Assembly (NCBI GenBank): GCA_964622545.1
Contig: CAZUQM010000002.1
Coordinates: 1 to 64,000, forward strand
Length of the DNA stretch: 64,000 bases
Direction of reading: 5' to 3'
Source of the DNA: JAFGLZ01 sp964622545
GTDB lineage: Bacteria > Planctomycetota > Phycisphaerae > UBA1845 > JAFGLZ01
Part shown: positions 49,969 through 58,523 of the stretch, piece by piece
How positions within the stretch are numbered: the first letter of the stretch is position 1
How the letters are laid out: the number at the start of each line of letters is the position of its first letter
The notes under the pieces: model-generated
Databases searched by the model: none
Seen by the model: the letters and a program-made list of their open reading frames with translations, nothing else
What the model was told of the DNA's origin: nothing
Made by a program: the position numbers and the translations under genes

Positions 49969-52593
49969 TCACGCGCCGCTCGCGGCCCTCACCGTGAGGA
50001 TCGCGACGACGGCCACCGCCACACCACCGACCGCCAGCAACAAGTACGCACGAATCCGACCGGTCTGGCTCGTCCGGATCGCGCCGCCGATGTCCCACGC
50101 GCCTTGGGCGAGCGCCTCCACCACACCGTCCACGCCCAGGGCGACCATCGCGGTCAGCGCCGCCCACATCGCGACCTTCACGTTGCCCACCAGCAACGCC
50201 CAGACCGTCACACCCGACAACACCACGGCCAGCAGCCACAACGTCACCTTGGCCAGGAAGCCGCCGTACTCGTTCAACCGTCCGGCCAGACCCGCCGCGT
50301 CCATGATCCGACCGGCGACCAGGGCGGCCAGCTTGGCCACCCGGGCCGAGAAGTTGACCAGGCCGTCGACGATGTAGGTGTCGAACCAACGACTAAGATA
50401 CCGCGCGATCGCGACGGCGCCCGTCACGCTGGCCCAACTCGATTGCTGGATGATGTCCGCGCCGTAGAGCTGGTCAACGTAGAACTTGTTCCACAGCAGC
50501 GTGTGCACGGGGCGCAGCCCTGAGGCGATCCGCGTCGGCAGATCGAGCCCGTTGCGATAGATCAACCACGCCGCGCCAAAGCCCACGAGGAACGCCGGCC
50601 AGACGCGGACGAACAACGCCCAGTGAGCCGCGTGATGCACCGCCTCGCTATGACCGCTGATCGGCGGGACCAGACCGAACGTCGGCGCGGCCGCGGCCAC
50701 CATCCCTCGGAAGAGGAACCAACTCACGAAGCACGTGCCGATCGCCAGGGCAACCAGCGGCCAGTACATCAGCTTCGACTCGTGCGCGTGCTCGTAGACG
50801 TGCTCGTCGCGCGGCTCGCCCATGAACGTCAGCCACCACACGCGCATCATGTAGAACGGCGTGATGTACGCGACGATGGCGCCGATCCAGAACAGGATGC
50901 GGTAGATGCCGGATCGATCGGCCCCGGCCTGCGCTGCACCGCCGTGTCCTGGCTCGCCGCGCTCCAGCGCGGCCGCATGCTCCGGCACGGCGTCGGTCGC
51001 CGTCTCGGCAGGATGGCCGGCCGAGGCGCCGTGGCTCGCAGCCGCCAGCGCGCCGTCGGGCTTGAGAGCCACGCCGGCTCCTTCGCGGACCGGGCCTTGG
51101 ACCGACGTTCGCCCATGTGCCCCAGCCGCCCTCGGCGGGGTTGTCCGATGGAGCACCGTCGGGGGCGACGGTGCCACACCGGTCCGTCGTGGTTCGGCTC
51201 GCGCGTCGGTCGCATGAACCCCATGGGCCTCCTGATGCTCGCCCGCATGCCCGCGATAGTAGGCCACGGCCAGGATCTCGTCCTTGCTGTAGTAGCCCCC
51301 CAGGCCCGTCAGCGGCACGGTGTTCAGCAAGGGCAGACCCACGCCGCTGATCGCCAGCACGGCCAGGAAGAACGTCCAGCACGTCACGGGCATCTTCTTG
51401 CGAAGCCCGCCCATCCTGGTGATGTCCTGCTCGTGGTGGCAGCCCTCGATCACCTGGCCGCTTCCGAGGAACAGCAGGGCCTTAAAGAACGCGTGCGTCA
51501 GCAGGTGGAACAACGCGCCCACCCACGCGCCCACGCCCATGCCGAAGATCATGTAGCCGAGCTGGCTGACCGTGCTGTAGGCGAGGACCTTCTTGATGTC
51601 GGTCTGGACGATCGCCATCAGCGCCGCCATCGACAGCGTGATCGCACCGACGATCGCGATGAAGAGCTGTGCGTCGGGCGTGAGCAGCCGGAAGATCCGC
51701 GCGACCAGGTACACGCCCGCGGCCACCATCGTGGCGGCGTGGATCAGCGCGCTGACCGGCGTGGGGCCCTCCATCGCATCCGGCAGCCAGACGTGCAGCG
51801 GGAACTGCGCGCTCTTGCCGATCGCCCCACAAAACAGGCAGATGCCCATCCACGTCGCCAGCGTCACACCGAGAAACGTCTCGGTGAAGAGCGGATGGTC
51901 GCCCGTCTCGGCGTAGAAGCTGAACAGGTCGGCCGAGCCGTTGAGCGACAGGTCGCCCAGGTAGTACACCACCATCATCAGCCCGATCAGGAAGCCGAAA
52001 TCGCCCACGCGGTTGGTGATGAAGGCCTTCATCGCCGCGTTGCTGGCCGAGCTCTTATGGAAGTAGAAGCCGATCAGGAAATACGAGCACAGCCCGACCA
52101 GCTCCCAGAAGATGAACAGGAACAGGATGCTGTTGCTGATCACCAGACCCAGCATGCTGAAATCGAACAGGCAGAGGTAGGTGAAAAACCGGTGGTACTT
52201 ACTCTGGCCGTCGATCTCGTCGCTATGCCCGGCCATGTAGCCCATGCTGAACACGAAGATGCACGTCGAGACGACCGAGACCATGAGGAACATGATCACC
52301 GTCAGCGAGTCGAGCTGAACGCCGATCTCGATGGGAATATCGCCCAGGTGCGCCCACGGGTAGACCTCGACGTAGTTGTAGGCCGCGGCGGGCTCGGCCA
52401 GAAGGAACCAGCAGACCAGCGCGGCCAAGGCGCAAACGGTGCTGAACGAGATGGCTGCAACGGCGACATACGCGCTCCGTGGCTTGCCGAGTCGTGCCCC
52501 GACGAAGCACAGGAGCACGAAGCCCGCCAGCGGCGCGAGCACGCCGAGGATGAGCGATCCCTGGATCGCCGCGTTCAGGATCATCTGGTCCAT
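49969..52593 (-). CDS. nuoL: NADH-quinone oxidoreductase subunit L with a large internal insertion
   Basis: The 874-residue protein is far longer than the usual 610-650. The core is normal: QLDSLTVIMFLMV, FIFWELVGLCSYFLIGF, TNRVGDFGFLIG, WLPDAMEGPTPVSALIHAATMVAAGVYL-type stretch and YSTVSQLGYMIFG. After YYSKDEILAVAYYRGHAGEH (about residue 438) an insertion of about 110 residues rich in Ala, Gly, Pro, Arg and His separates two helices normally joined by a short loop. Part of it (about residues 466-492) is encoded by a palindromic repeat also found between nuo genes. The frame stays open throughout, and the lateral helix and C-terminal domain follow. No clear ribosome site precedes the ATG. Confidence 0.95.
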   Translation of the reverse strand: MDQMILNAAIQGSLILGVLAPLAGFVLLCFVGARLGKPRSAYVAVAAISFSTVCALAALVCWFLLAEPAAAYNYVEVYPWAHLGDIPIEIGVQLDSLTVIMFLMVSVVSTCIFVFSMGYMAGHSDEIDGQSKYHRFFTYLCLFDFSMLGLVISNSILFLFIFWELVGLCSYFLIGFYFHKSSASNAAMKAFITNRVGDFGFLIGLMMVVYYLGDLSLNGSADLFSFYAETGDHPLFTETFLGVTLATWMGICLFCGAIGKSAQFPLHVWLPDAMEGPTPVSALIHAATMVAAGVYLVARIFRLLTPDAQLFIAIVGAITLSMAALMAIVQTDIKKVLAYSTVSQLGYMIFGMGVGAWVGALFHLLTHAFFKALLFLGSGQVIEGCHHEQDITRMGGLRKKMPVTCWTFFLAVLAISGVGLPLLNTVPLTGLGGYYSKDEILAVAYYRGHAGEHQEAHGVHATDARAEPRRTGVAPSPPTVLHRTTPPRAAGAHGRTSVQGPVREGAGVALKPDGALAAASHGASAGHPAETATDAVPEHAAALERGEPGHGGAAQAGADRSGIYRILFWIGAIVAYITPFYMMRVWWLTFMGEPRDEHVYEHAHESKLMYWPLVALAIGTCFVSWFLFRGMVAAAAPTFGLVPPISGHSEAVHHAAHWALFVRVWPAFLVGFGAAWLIYRNGLDLPTRIASGLRPVHTLLWNKFYVDQLYGADIIQQSSWASVTGAVAIARYLSRWFDTYIVDGLVNFSARVAKLAALVAGRIMDAAGLAGRLNEYGGFLAKVTLWLLAVVLSGVTVWALLVGNVKVAMWAALTAMVALGVDGVVEALAQGAWDIGGAIRTSQTGRIRAYLLLAVGGVAVAVVAILTVRAASGA
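51121..51175. repeat. Palindromic repeat module inside nuoL
   Basis: CACCGTCG (51154-51161), GGGG, CGACGGTG (51166-51173) is a perfect 8-bp hairpin, next to the degenerate CAGCCG-CCCT-CGGCGG (51123-51138). The same two modules occur between nuoD and nuoH at 55666-55683 and 55811-55830. In nuoL it is read in frame, encoding roughly GVAPSPPTVLHRTTPPRAAG. Confidence 0.75.
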
Positions 52594-52635
52594 CAGTCGA
52601 TCACCGGTCGAACCGCCGCCCTCATCTCCGCCTCA

Positions 52636-52752
52636 TGTGGCCCAGTCGCCCTCGACTGAACAACCCTGTGGCCCAGTCGCCCTCGACTGAGTAGCCCTGT
52701 AGCCCAGTCGCCCTCGACTGAGTAGCCCTGTAGCCCAGTCGCCCTCGACTGG
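52636..52752. repeat. 31-bp tandem repeat array, four copies
   Basis: CCCAGTCGCCCTCGACTG starts at 52641, 52672, 52703 and 52734, an exact 31-bp period. The intervening bases (AACAACCCTGTGG or AGTAGCCCTGTAG) are also conserved. Each unit contains the hairpin CAGTCG-CCCT-CGACTG. It lies between nuoK and nuoL on the transcribed strand. There are no unique spacers, so this is not CRISPR. Confidence 0.85.
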
Positions 52753-52920
52753 GCACGCACGGCCGGGGGCGGCTGTGCCACATCGCTGCTCGAAGAAGCG
52801 GGTGGGTGGCCCACCGCTTCAACGGTGGGGGACGCGAATGCCGTGCCCAGACTCGAACCCGCCTCCCGGTCTTCGTAACACCGTCGTGTCCGCTGGTGCG
52901 AGATTCCTCTCTCGCACTAG
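52753..52920. repeat. Palindromic modules between nuoK and nuoL
   Basis: Two further hairpins follow the tandem array: CCCACCG-CTTCAA-CGGTGGG (52810-52829) and GTGCGAG-N8-CTCGCAC (52896-52917). The second resembles GGTGCGAG...CTCGCACC at 55859-55882. With the array they fill the 338-bp gap between nuoK and nuoL, which holds no gene. Confidence 0.7.
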
Positions 52921-52931
52921 CCGGTCCCACC

Positions 52932-53267
52932 TCAGCCCCGCAGCCGCGACGCCTGGTCGACGTCGACGCTGCCGATGCTGTTGTAGAAGTTCATGAAGAT
53001 CGCGATGGCCACCGCCGCCTCGGCCGCGGCCAGCACGATCACGAACAACGCGAACACCTGACCGTCCATCAGCATCGGCCCCGTAGCGCCCTGGCCCGCC
53101 TGATAGCGGTTGAAGGCCACGAGGTTCAGGTTCGCCGAGTTCAAGACGACCTCCACGCCGATTAAGATGCCGATCGCGTTCCGCTTGACCAGCATCGTCA
53201 GGACGCCCAGACAGAACAGCGCGGCCGCCAGCACGAGGTAATGCGTCAGACCGATCGCGACGATCAT
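52932..53267 (-). CDS. nuoK: NADH-quinone oxidoreductase subunit K
   Basis: The 111-residue subunit has three helices with the two conserved membrane glutamates (GVEVVLNSANLNLVAF and AAAEAAVAIAI). GGAGG lies five bases before the ATG at 53267, which overlaps the nuoJ stop as ATGA. The open frame continues upstream as a shadow of nuoJ. Confidence 0.96.
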   Translation of the reverse strand: MIVAIGLTHYLVLAAALFCLGVLTMLVKRNAIGILIGVEVVLNSANLNLVAFNRYQAGQGATGPMLMDGQVFALFVIVLAAAEAAVAIAIFMNFYNSIGSVDVDQASRLRG

Positions 53268-53959
53268 GACGACCTCCTCTCCGGCCGGGCCAGATACGCC
53301 GCGCCGATCATGGCCACCAGCAGCAACACGCTGACCACCTCGAACGGCACGAGATACGCGCTCAAGAGGTTCGTGCCGACCTGGTCGATCGTCGGTCCCG
53401 CCTGGAGCGGCTGGCCGCGCTCCTGCCAGGCCACATCCGTGAGCACGAGCACCAGCCCCGCCAGCAGCACCCCACAGGCCGCCGCGCCGAGGACGATCTC
53501 CCACCAACGCGCCTTCAAGCGGCGCGCGATGGTCCGGCCCGTCAGCATCACGCCGAAGATAATCAGCACCAGCGTGCCGCCCGCGTAGACGATGAGCTGC
53601 ACCGCGCCGACAAAGTTCGCCGCCAGCAGGAAGTAGAAGCCCGCCATGGCCCCCAACGTGAAGAACAGGCATGTGGCCATTCGGACGATGCTCCGCGTGA
53701 CGACCACGCCGATCGCCGACAGCAGCGCCACGCCCGCGAAGCTGTAGAACATGGTCGTCTCGAGCGCGCCGCCGCTCTCGATCCGCGTGATGACGTACGG
53801 GTCGGACGCCGGCAGCGTCGTCGGCGCCGCCTCCAGCTCGGGCCGCTGGTCCAGGTCGGCCGCCGAGACGGGCTCGGCCCACGCCAGCCCACCAGCGACC
53901 AACACCATCGCAGCCGCCAACCACAATGTCCGATCCCGATCGGTCATCGCTTCCTTCAA
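53264..53959 (-). CDS. nuoJ: NADH-quinone oxidoreductase subunit J
   Basis: The 231-residue subunit has the NuoJ helices MFYSFAGVALLSAIGVVVTR, ATCLFFTLGAMAGFYFLLAANFVGAVQLIVYAGGTLVLIIFG-like region (seen as LLAANFVGAVQLIVYAGG) and EVVSVLLLVAMIGAAYLAR. Unlike most NuoJ it has about 65 extra N-terminal residues with a signal-peptide-like LWLAAAMVLVAGGLAWA followed by a polar stretch. It overlaps nuoK by four bases and directly follows nuoH. Confidence 0.93.
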   Translation of the reverse strand: MKEAMTDRDRTLWLAAAMVLVAGGLAWAEPVSAADLDQRPELEAAPTTLPASDPYVITRIESGGALETTMFYSFAGVALLSAIGVVVTRSIVRMATCLFFTLGAMAGFYFLLAANFVGAVQLIVYAGGTLVLIIFGVMLTGRTIARRLKARWWEIVLGAAACGVLLAGLVLVLTDVAWQERGQPLQAGPTIDQVGTNLLSAYLVPFEVVSVLLLVAMIGAAYLARPERRSS

Positions 53960-55624
53960 CTAGGAGCCCGGCAGATGATCCACCGCCAGGTCGCCCACCA
54001 TCTCATACCGACGCCGCCACGCGCCCGAGACGATCACCACGAACCCAGCGGCCAGGAACGCGCCCAGCAGGCCCGCGATCACGCCGACGATCCGCGCCAC
54101 CACCTGGAAGCCCGGATACGCCGGGGCGTTGAACAGCTCCCAGATCGCGTTGCCCAGCAGCAGCACCATCGTCAGCGGCAAGATCACCTGAACGCACGCG
54201 TACATCACCTGGTCGATGCGGATACGCGGCAGCGTCCACCGCAGCCACATCTGGATGTAGATCATGGCCACACACTTGAACACGAACCACAACGGCCCGC
54301 TGAACAGCACGCCCTGGATCGCCTGGGCGACCAGGCTGTCGCCGAGCGCCGCGCCCCAACTCGCCGGTAACGGCGAGTGCCATGCCCCGAGGAACGTGAT
54401 CGACATCAACCCGGCCACCACGAACATCGAGATGTACTCGGCGAACATGAACACGCACCAGCGAAAGCCGCTGTACTCGGTCATGAACCCGGCCACCAGC
54501 TCGCTCTCGGCCTCCGGCAGGTCGAACGGGGCCCGCTTGAGGCTCGCCAGCGACGCGATGAAGTACGTAAACATGGCCAGGAAGCAGAACGGGTTGGCAA
54601 AGCCCAGCCAGGTGAACCACCCGCCCGACTGCATCTCACCGAGCTGCGTCAGCCGCATCGTGCCCGCCGTCATGACGGGGATCAGCAGGCTCATGCCCAT
54701 CGGGATCTCGTACGAGACCATCTGACAGGCCTCACGCATCGCCCCGAAGACGCTCCACTTGTTGTTGCTGGCCCAGCCACCGAGGATGACGGCGACCACC
54801 TCGATGCCCAGCATGGCCAAAATGAAAATCAGGCCGACGTCGAAATCGCGGAACACCCAGCCCGACCCGAACGGCAACGCCATGAAGGCACAGAACACCG
54901 GCGCCAGGGCGAGGTACGGCGCGAGCCGGAAGAGGGGCTTGTCCGCGCCGTCCGGGATCAGGTCTTCCTTGCCCATCAGCTTCAGGCCGTCGGCGGGCGA
55001 CTGCGCCCAGCCGTGCCACAGGCCCGTCCGCATCGGCCCGAGACGCGACTGGATATGCCCGCTGACCTTCCGCTCCCACCAGATGCAGTAGATCGCCACG
55101 AGCGAGACCACGATCATGAAGCCGATCACCAGCAGGATGTCGCGGACGACCGTGAACTGGAGCGGCCAGAGCAGCACCGCGATCGGCGACCACGCCAGCG
55201 GAGCGGGCAACGCCTCGACGATGGCCTGCGTATCGAGCGCGCCGCCGAACCACGTTCCGCGGTCGGGTGCGGCCGGTATCGACGTGATGAACCAGAACAG
55301 CCCCGCATGCATCCAGACGACCAGGATGAACCCGACCGTCACGGCCAGCAGCACCCAGCCGCTGAATCGAGCGAGCAGCCCGCCGATCAGCTCGGCATAA
55401 CGGATCGCCGCCGCCACGGCCAGCAACGCCGCCGAGCCCAGCATCGGCACGACCGTCATGCCCAGGATGGCGACCGGGTGCCCGGCGAAGACCGTCCCGG
55501 CCAGGATCGCGCCGACGATGGCCAAGACGAACACGGCCACGGCCGCGCCGGCCGCCAACCGCAGCCCGCGTCGCCGCAGCGTCGGGTAGTACTCGCTCGG
55601 TTTGTCTTGCCAGGGCACGTACAT
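53960..55624 (-). CDS. nuoH: NADH-quinone oxidoreductase subunit H with N-terminal membrane extension
   Basis: The 554-residue subunit is much longer than the usual 320-430. The canonical quinone-site part begins near residue 157: YCIWWERKVSGHIQSRLGPM, QSPADGLKLMGKEDLIP, GWASNNKWSVFGAMREACQM (the AAxREA-type loop) and RAPFDLPEAESELVAGF. About 150 residues precede it and contain about four additional hydrophobic helices. The ATG at 55624 is adjacent to a GTG at 55627. It connects the peripheral arm to the membrane arm of complex I. Confidence 0.95.
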   Translation of the reverse strand: MYVPWQDKPSEYYPTLRRRGLRLAAGAAVAVFVLAIVGAILAGTVFAGHPVAILGMTVVPMLGSAALLAVAAAIRYAELIGGLLARFSGWVLLAVTVGFILVVWMHAGLFWFITSIPAAPDRGTWFGGALDTQAIVEALPAPLAWSPIAVLLWPLQFTVVRDILLVIGFMIVVSLVAIYCIWWERKVSGHIQSRLGPMRTGLWHGWAQSPADGLKLMGKEDLIPDGADKPLFRLAPYLALAPVFCAFMALPFGSGWVFRDFDVGLIFILAMLGIEVVAVILGGWASNNKWSVFGAMREACQMVSYEIPMGMSLLIPVMTAGTMRLTQLGEMQSGGWFTWLGFANPFCFLAMFTYFIASLASLKRAPFDLPEAESELVAGFMTEYSGFRWCVFMFAEYISMFVVAGLMSITFLGAWHSPLPASWGAALGDSLVAQAIQGVLFSGPLWFVFKCVAMIYIQMWLRWTLPRIRIDQVMYACVQVILPLTMVLLLGNAIWELFNAPAYPGFQVVARIVGVIAGLLGAFLAAGFVVIVSGAWRRRYEMVGDLAVDHLPGS

Positions 55625-55627
55625 CAC

Positions 55628-55892
55628 TGTGTCGTTACCTTTGCGCTTCCCAGTGTGCAGGTGGCCCAGCCGCCCTCGGCTGGACAGTCACTTCGTAGGC
55701 GTCGTCTTTGACCGCGATGCGCCAAGATCGCCATCGGAGATGGCTCCTACTTGCCTCTGCCCACTGGCGGTCCAGCCGCCGGTGCTGCCCTCGTCAGCTC
55801 TCGCACGGCGCACCGTCGGGGACGACTGTGCCGCATCGTCCAACCTCCCTTTTCGTCGGGTGCGAGGTTCCCGGCTCGCACCAGCAACCTGA
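55628..55892. repeat. Palindromic modules between nuoD and nuoH
   Basis: Three hairpins occur: CCAGCCG-CCCT-CGGCTGG (55666-55683), CACCGTCG-GGGA-CGACTGTG (55811-55830) and GGTGCGAG-N8-CTCGCACC (55859-55882). Related modules lie in the nuoK-nuoL gap and inside nuoL. No gene is seen in this 265-bp gap. Confidence 0.75.
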
Positions 55893-57104
55893 CTACCGAT
55901 CCACCTCGCCCATCACCACGTCGATCGAGCCCACGATGGCCGGGATGTCCGCCAGCAGCACGTTGCGGCAGACATGGTGCAGGATCGACAGGTTGCAGAA
56001 ACACGGCCCGCGGACCTTCACCCGCGACGGCACGGGCGAGCCGTCCGTCTCGATGTAGAACCCCACCTGGCCGCGGCCGCCCTCGATCTCGTGGTAGATC
56101 TCCCCGGCCGGGATCTTCAGGACCCGCGGGACCTTGCCCTTGAAATCGCCGTCGGTCGGCATCTGATCCAGCGCCTGCCGGATGATCCGCACCGACTGCC
56201 GCATCTCGAGGATCCGCACGAAGTAGCGGCTCCAACTGTCGCCCATCACCACGCCGCGCGGAATGCCGTCGTGCCCGCCGTCCACGCCCACGGGCACCTC
56301 GAACTCGAACCGGTCGTAGATGTCGTACGGCGCGCTGCGACGCAAATCCCACTTCACGCCGCTGCCGCGCAGGCACGGCCCGCTGAGCCCCCACGCGATC
56401 GCATCATCGCCGGAGATCACGCCGATGCCGGCCGTCCGCTTGACGAAGATGTGGTTGTAGCTGAGCAGGCCGTTGTACTCGTCGATCTTCGGCTCGAAGT
56501 AGTCGAGGAACCGGCGGCACCGGTCGACCCAGCCCTCGGGCAGGTCCCAGCGCGGCCCGCCGATGGTGATGTAGCTGTACGTCAGCCGCTGCCCGCACAC
56601 CTCCTCGAACAGGTCGACGATGTACTCGCGCTCGCGGAAGGCGTACAGGAACGGCGTGAACGCGCCCATGTCGAGCCCGTACGCGCCGAAGCTCACCAGG
56701 TGCGACGCGATCCGGCTCAGCTCGCAGAGGATCGTACGGATATACCGGCCGCGCTCCGGCACGTCGATGCCCGCCAGCCGCTCGATGGGCATCGCGTAGG
56801 CGGCGTTGTTGAGCATCGCGGCCAGGTAATCGAGCCGATCCGTGTACGGGATGTACTGCGCGGGCGACAGGCTCTCGCCGATCTTCTCGGCGCAGCGATG
56901 CAGGTAGCCGATGACCGGCACGGCCTGGAGGATCAGCTCGCCGTCGGCCTTGAGCACGATCCGCAACACCCCGTGCGTGCTCGGGTGCTGCGGGCCCATG
57001 TTGATGAACAGCTCCTCGCTGGCGAAGCCCTCATCGGCCAGGTCGCTCGCGCGCGTCCGGTCCATCATCACGTCCGGTAGCGTTGTCAGTTCGCTGTCAG
57101 TCAT
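55893..57104 (-). CDS. nuoD: NADH-quinone oxidoreductase subunit D
   Basis: The 403-residue subunit has NMGPQHPSTHGVLRIVLKADGE, GYLHRCAEKIGE, LLNNAAYAMPIERLAG, and the C-terminal DVVMGEVDR. It forms part of the quinone-binding cavity. The conserved cysteine/histidine region LSGPCLRGSGVKWDLR is normal. The start is taken at the ATG at 57104, which has no strong ribosome site; the frame begins at 57167. Confidence 0.96.
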   Translation of the reverse strand: MTDSELTTLPDVMMDRTRASDLADEGFASEELFINMGPQHPSTHGVLRIVLKADGELILQAVPVIGYLHRCAEKIGESLSPAQYIPYTDRLDYLAAMLNNAAYAMPIERLAGIDVPERGRYIRTILCELSRIASHLVSFGAYGLDMGAFTPFLYAFREREYIVDLFEEVCGQRLTYSYITIGGPRWDLPEGWVDRCRRFLDYFEPKIDEYNGLLSYNHIFVKRTAGIGVISGDDAIAWGLSGPCLRGSGVKWDLRRSAPYDIYDRFEFEVPVGVDGGHDGIPRGVVMGDSWSRYFVRILEMRQSVRIIRQALDQMPTDGDFKGKVPRVLKIPAGEIYHEIEGGRGQVGFYIETDGSPVPSRVKVRGPCFCNLSILHHVCRNVLLADIPAIVGSIDVVMGEVDR

Positions 57105-57204
57105 GCGAGTTCGTGTTTGCCGCGCTTCGTTCGAATGCCGTCGCGCACCGCCGCGCCGCGGAGTCACCTCTCGACATCTGCTCAGTACGGCTCGACCGCG
57201 CCGC

Positions 57205-57780
57205 TCACTCCGACGCCTCGGCCGGTTTGGCCTGCACCGACGGATCGGCGATACCGCCGTAGCCCGCCGGGAACGCGTAGTCCTTCCGCAGTGGATGGCC
57301 CACCCAGTCGTCCGGACACAAGATCCGCGTCAGGTGCGGGTGGCCGTCGAAGACGATGCCCATCATGTCGTACGCCTCGCGCTCGTGCCACGTCGCCGCC
57401 GGCCAGACCGACGCCACCGACGGGATGTGCGGCTCGTCCCGAGAAGCCATCACCCTCACGGCGAAGGCATGCCGCTCGGTCCACAGCGAGCCGACCAGCG
57501 GCGGCCTCTGCGCCACGGCCTCGGCGTCGTAGTCGTCCGGGACCTCCATGCCGTGCAGGTCGTACACCGCGCCGACCTGTCCCTCGTCCGGCCGATCGAT
57601 GCTGCTGATGCAACGAAGCCAGCGAAACCCCAACCGCTCGTCGTCGCGGAGGAAGCGGGCGACCTCGAGCCAGACCTCGGCCGCGACCACGACGTGCGGA
57701 TGCGCGGTGTCCAGCCCCGCGGACTCCACGCCGCCGGGGAACTGCTCGGCCAGGATGTTGGCGATCTGCTCAGGACTCAT
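57205..57780 (-). CDS. nuoC: NADH-quinone oxidoreductase subunit C
   Basis: The 191-residue 30-kDa-type subunit shows VWPAATWHEREAYDMMGIVF, HPHLTRILCPDDWVGHPLRKDY, the family signature. It is separate from NuoD (not fused). It begins 35 bp after nuoB. It is part of the Q module. Confidence 0.95.
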   Translation of the reverse strand: MSPEQIANILAEQFPGGVESAGLDTAHPHVVVAAEVWLEVARFLRDDERLGFRWLRCISSIDRPDEGQVGAVYDLHGMEVPDDYDAEAVAQRPPLVGSLWTERHAFAVRVMASRDEPHIPSVASVWPAATWHEREAYDMMGIVFDGHPHLTRILCPDDWVGHPLRKDYAFPAGYGGIADPSVQAKPAEASE

Positions 57781-57815
57781 CGTCGCTCGCTACGTGCCTT
57801 GCCCTCTCGGCCGGC

Positions 57816-58322
57816 TCACGCCGGCTGGTCCTGCTCAGCCTGCTTGGCCATCGTCTCGTGGGCGATCTTGTCTTGCAGCCGCATCAGCCCCTCCATCAGC
57901 GACTCGGGCCTGGGCGGACAACCCGGCACGTACACGTCCACCGGGATCAACAGGTCCACGCCCTTGACCACGTGATAGCCGTACTTGAAGTAAGGCCCGC
58001 CGCCCACCGCACACGCGCCCATGGCCATCACGTATTTCGGCTCGGGCATCTGGTTGTACAGCCGCTCGATCCGCCGTGCCATCTTGTAGCTGACCGTGCC
58101 GGCCACGATCATCAGATCGGCCTGACGCGGGCTGGCTCGAAACGCACCGGCCCCGAACCGGTCGAGGTCGAATCGGCTCGCGCCCGTAGCCATCATCTCG
58201 ATCGCGCAGCACGCCAGGCCGAACGTCACGGGCCAGACGCTGCACCGCCGCGCCCAGTTGACGGCCCAGTCGACCGATGTGATCAGCAGGCCTTCCTCGA
58301 ATCGGTTCTCGATCAGTCCCAT
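57816..58322 (-). CDS. nuoB: NADH-quinone oxidoreductase subunit B
   Basis: The 168-residue subunit carries cluster N2 ligands: the Cys pair in FGLACCAIEMM, Cys in MGACAVGGGPY and Cys in YVPGCPPRPESLMEGL. It donates electrons to quinone. Confidence 0.97.
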   Translation of the reverse strand: MGLIENRFEEGLLITSVDWAVNWARRCSVWPVTFGLACCAIEMMATGASRFDLDRFGAGAFRASPRQADLMIVAGTVSYKMARRIERLYNQMPEPKYVMAMGACAVGGGPYFKYGYHVVKGVDLLIPVDVYVPGCPPRPESLMEGLMRLQDKIAHETMAKQAEQDQPA

Positions 58323-58523
58323 GATCGCTTCCGAATGGTTGCGCCGTGGCCCGACGATACCTTCCGCAAGGGTGCCCCTGGCAGCTCCCCTGCCAGTGCC
58401 GCGTTCATCTCACCCGCGCCCTGACTGGCGGATAGGCCGCCCCTGCCACCCGTATGGGCCACGAAACCCATCGAACGCCAACAGCATTCACGCAGAGCCG
58501 ATCGACGTCGGCTCGACGCACCG
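58323..58523. other. Intergenic spacer between nuoA and nuoB with one hairpin
   Basis: The 200-bp gap has CTGGCAG-N4-CTGCCAG (about 58377-58394), another palindromic module, but no gene. It is unusual for nuoA and nuoB to be this far apart. Confidence 0.5.

Noticed and set aside
52636..52752. Possible CRISPR array
   Set aside because: Repeats are in direct tandem with no unique spacers of 30-40 bp, and no cas genes are present. It is a short hairpin tandem repeat.
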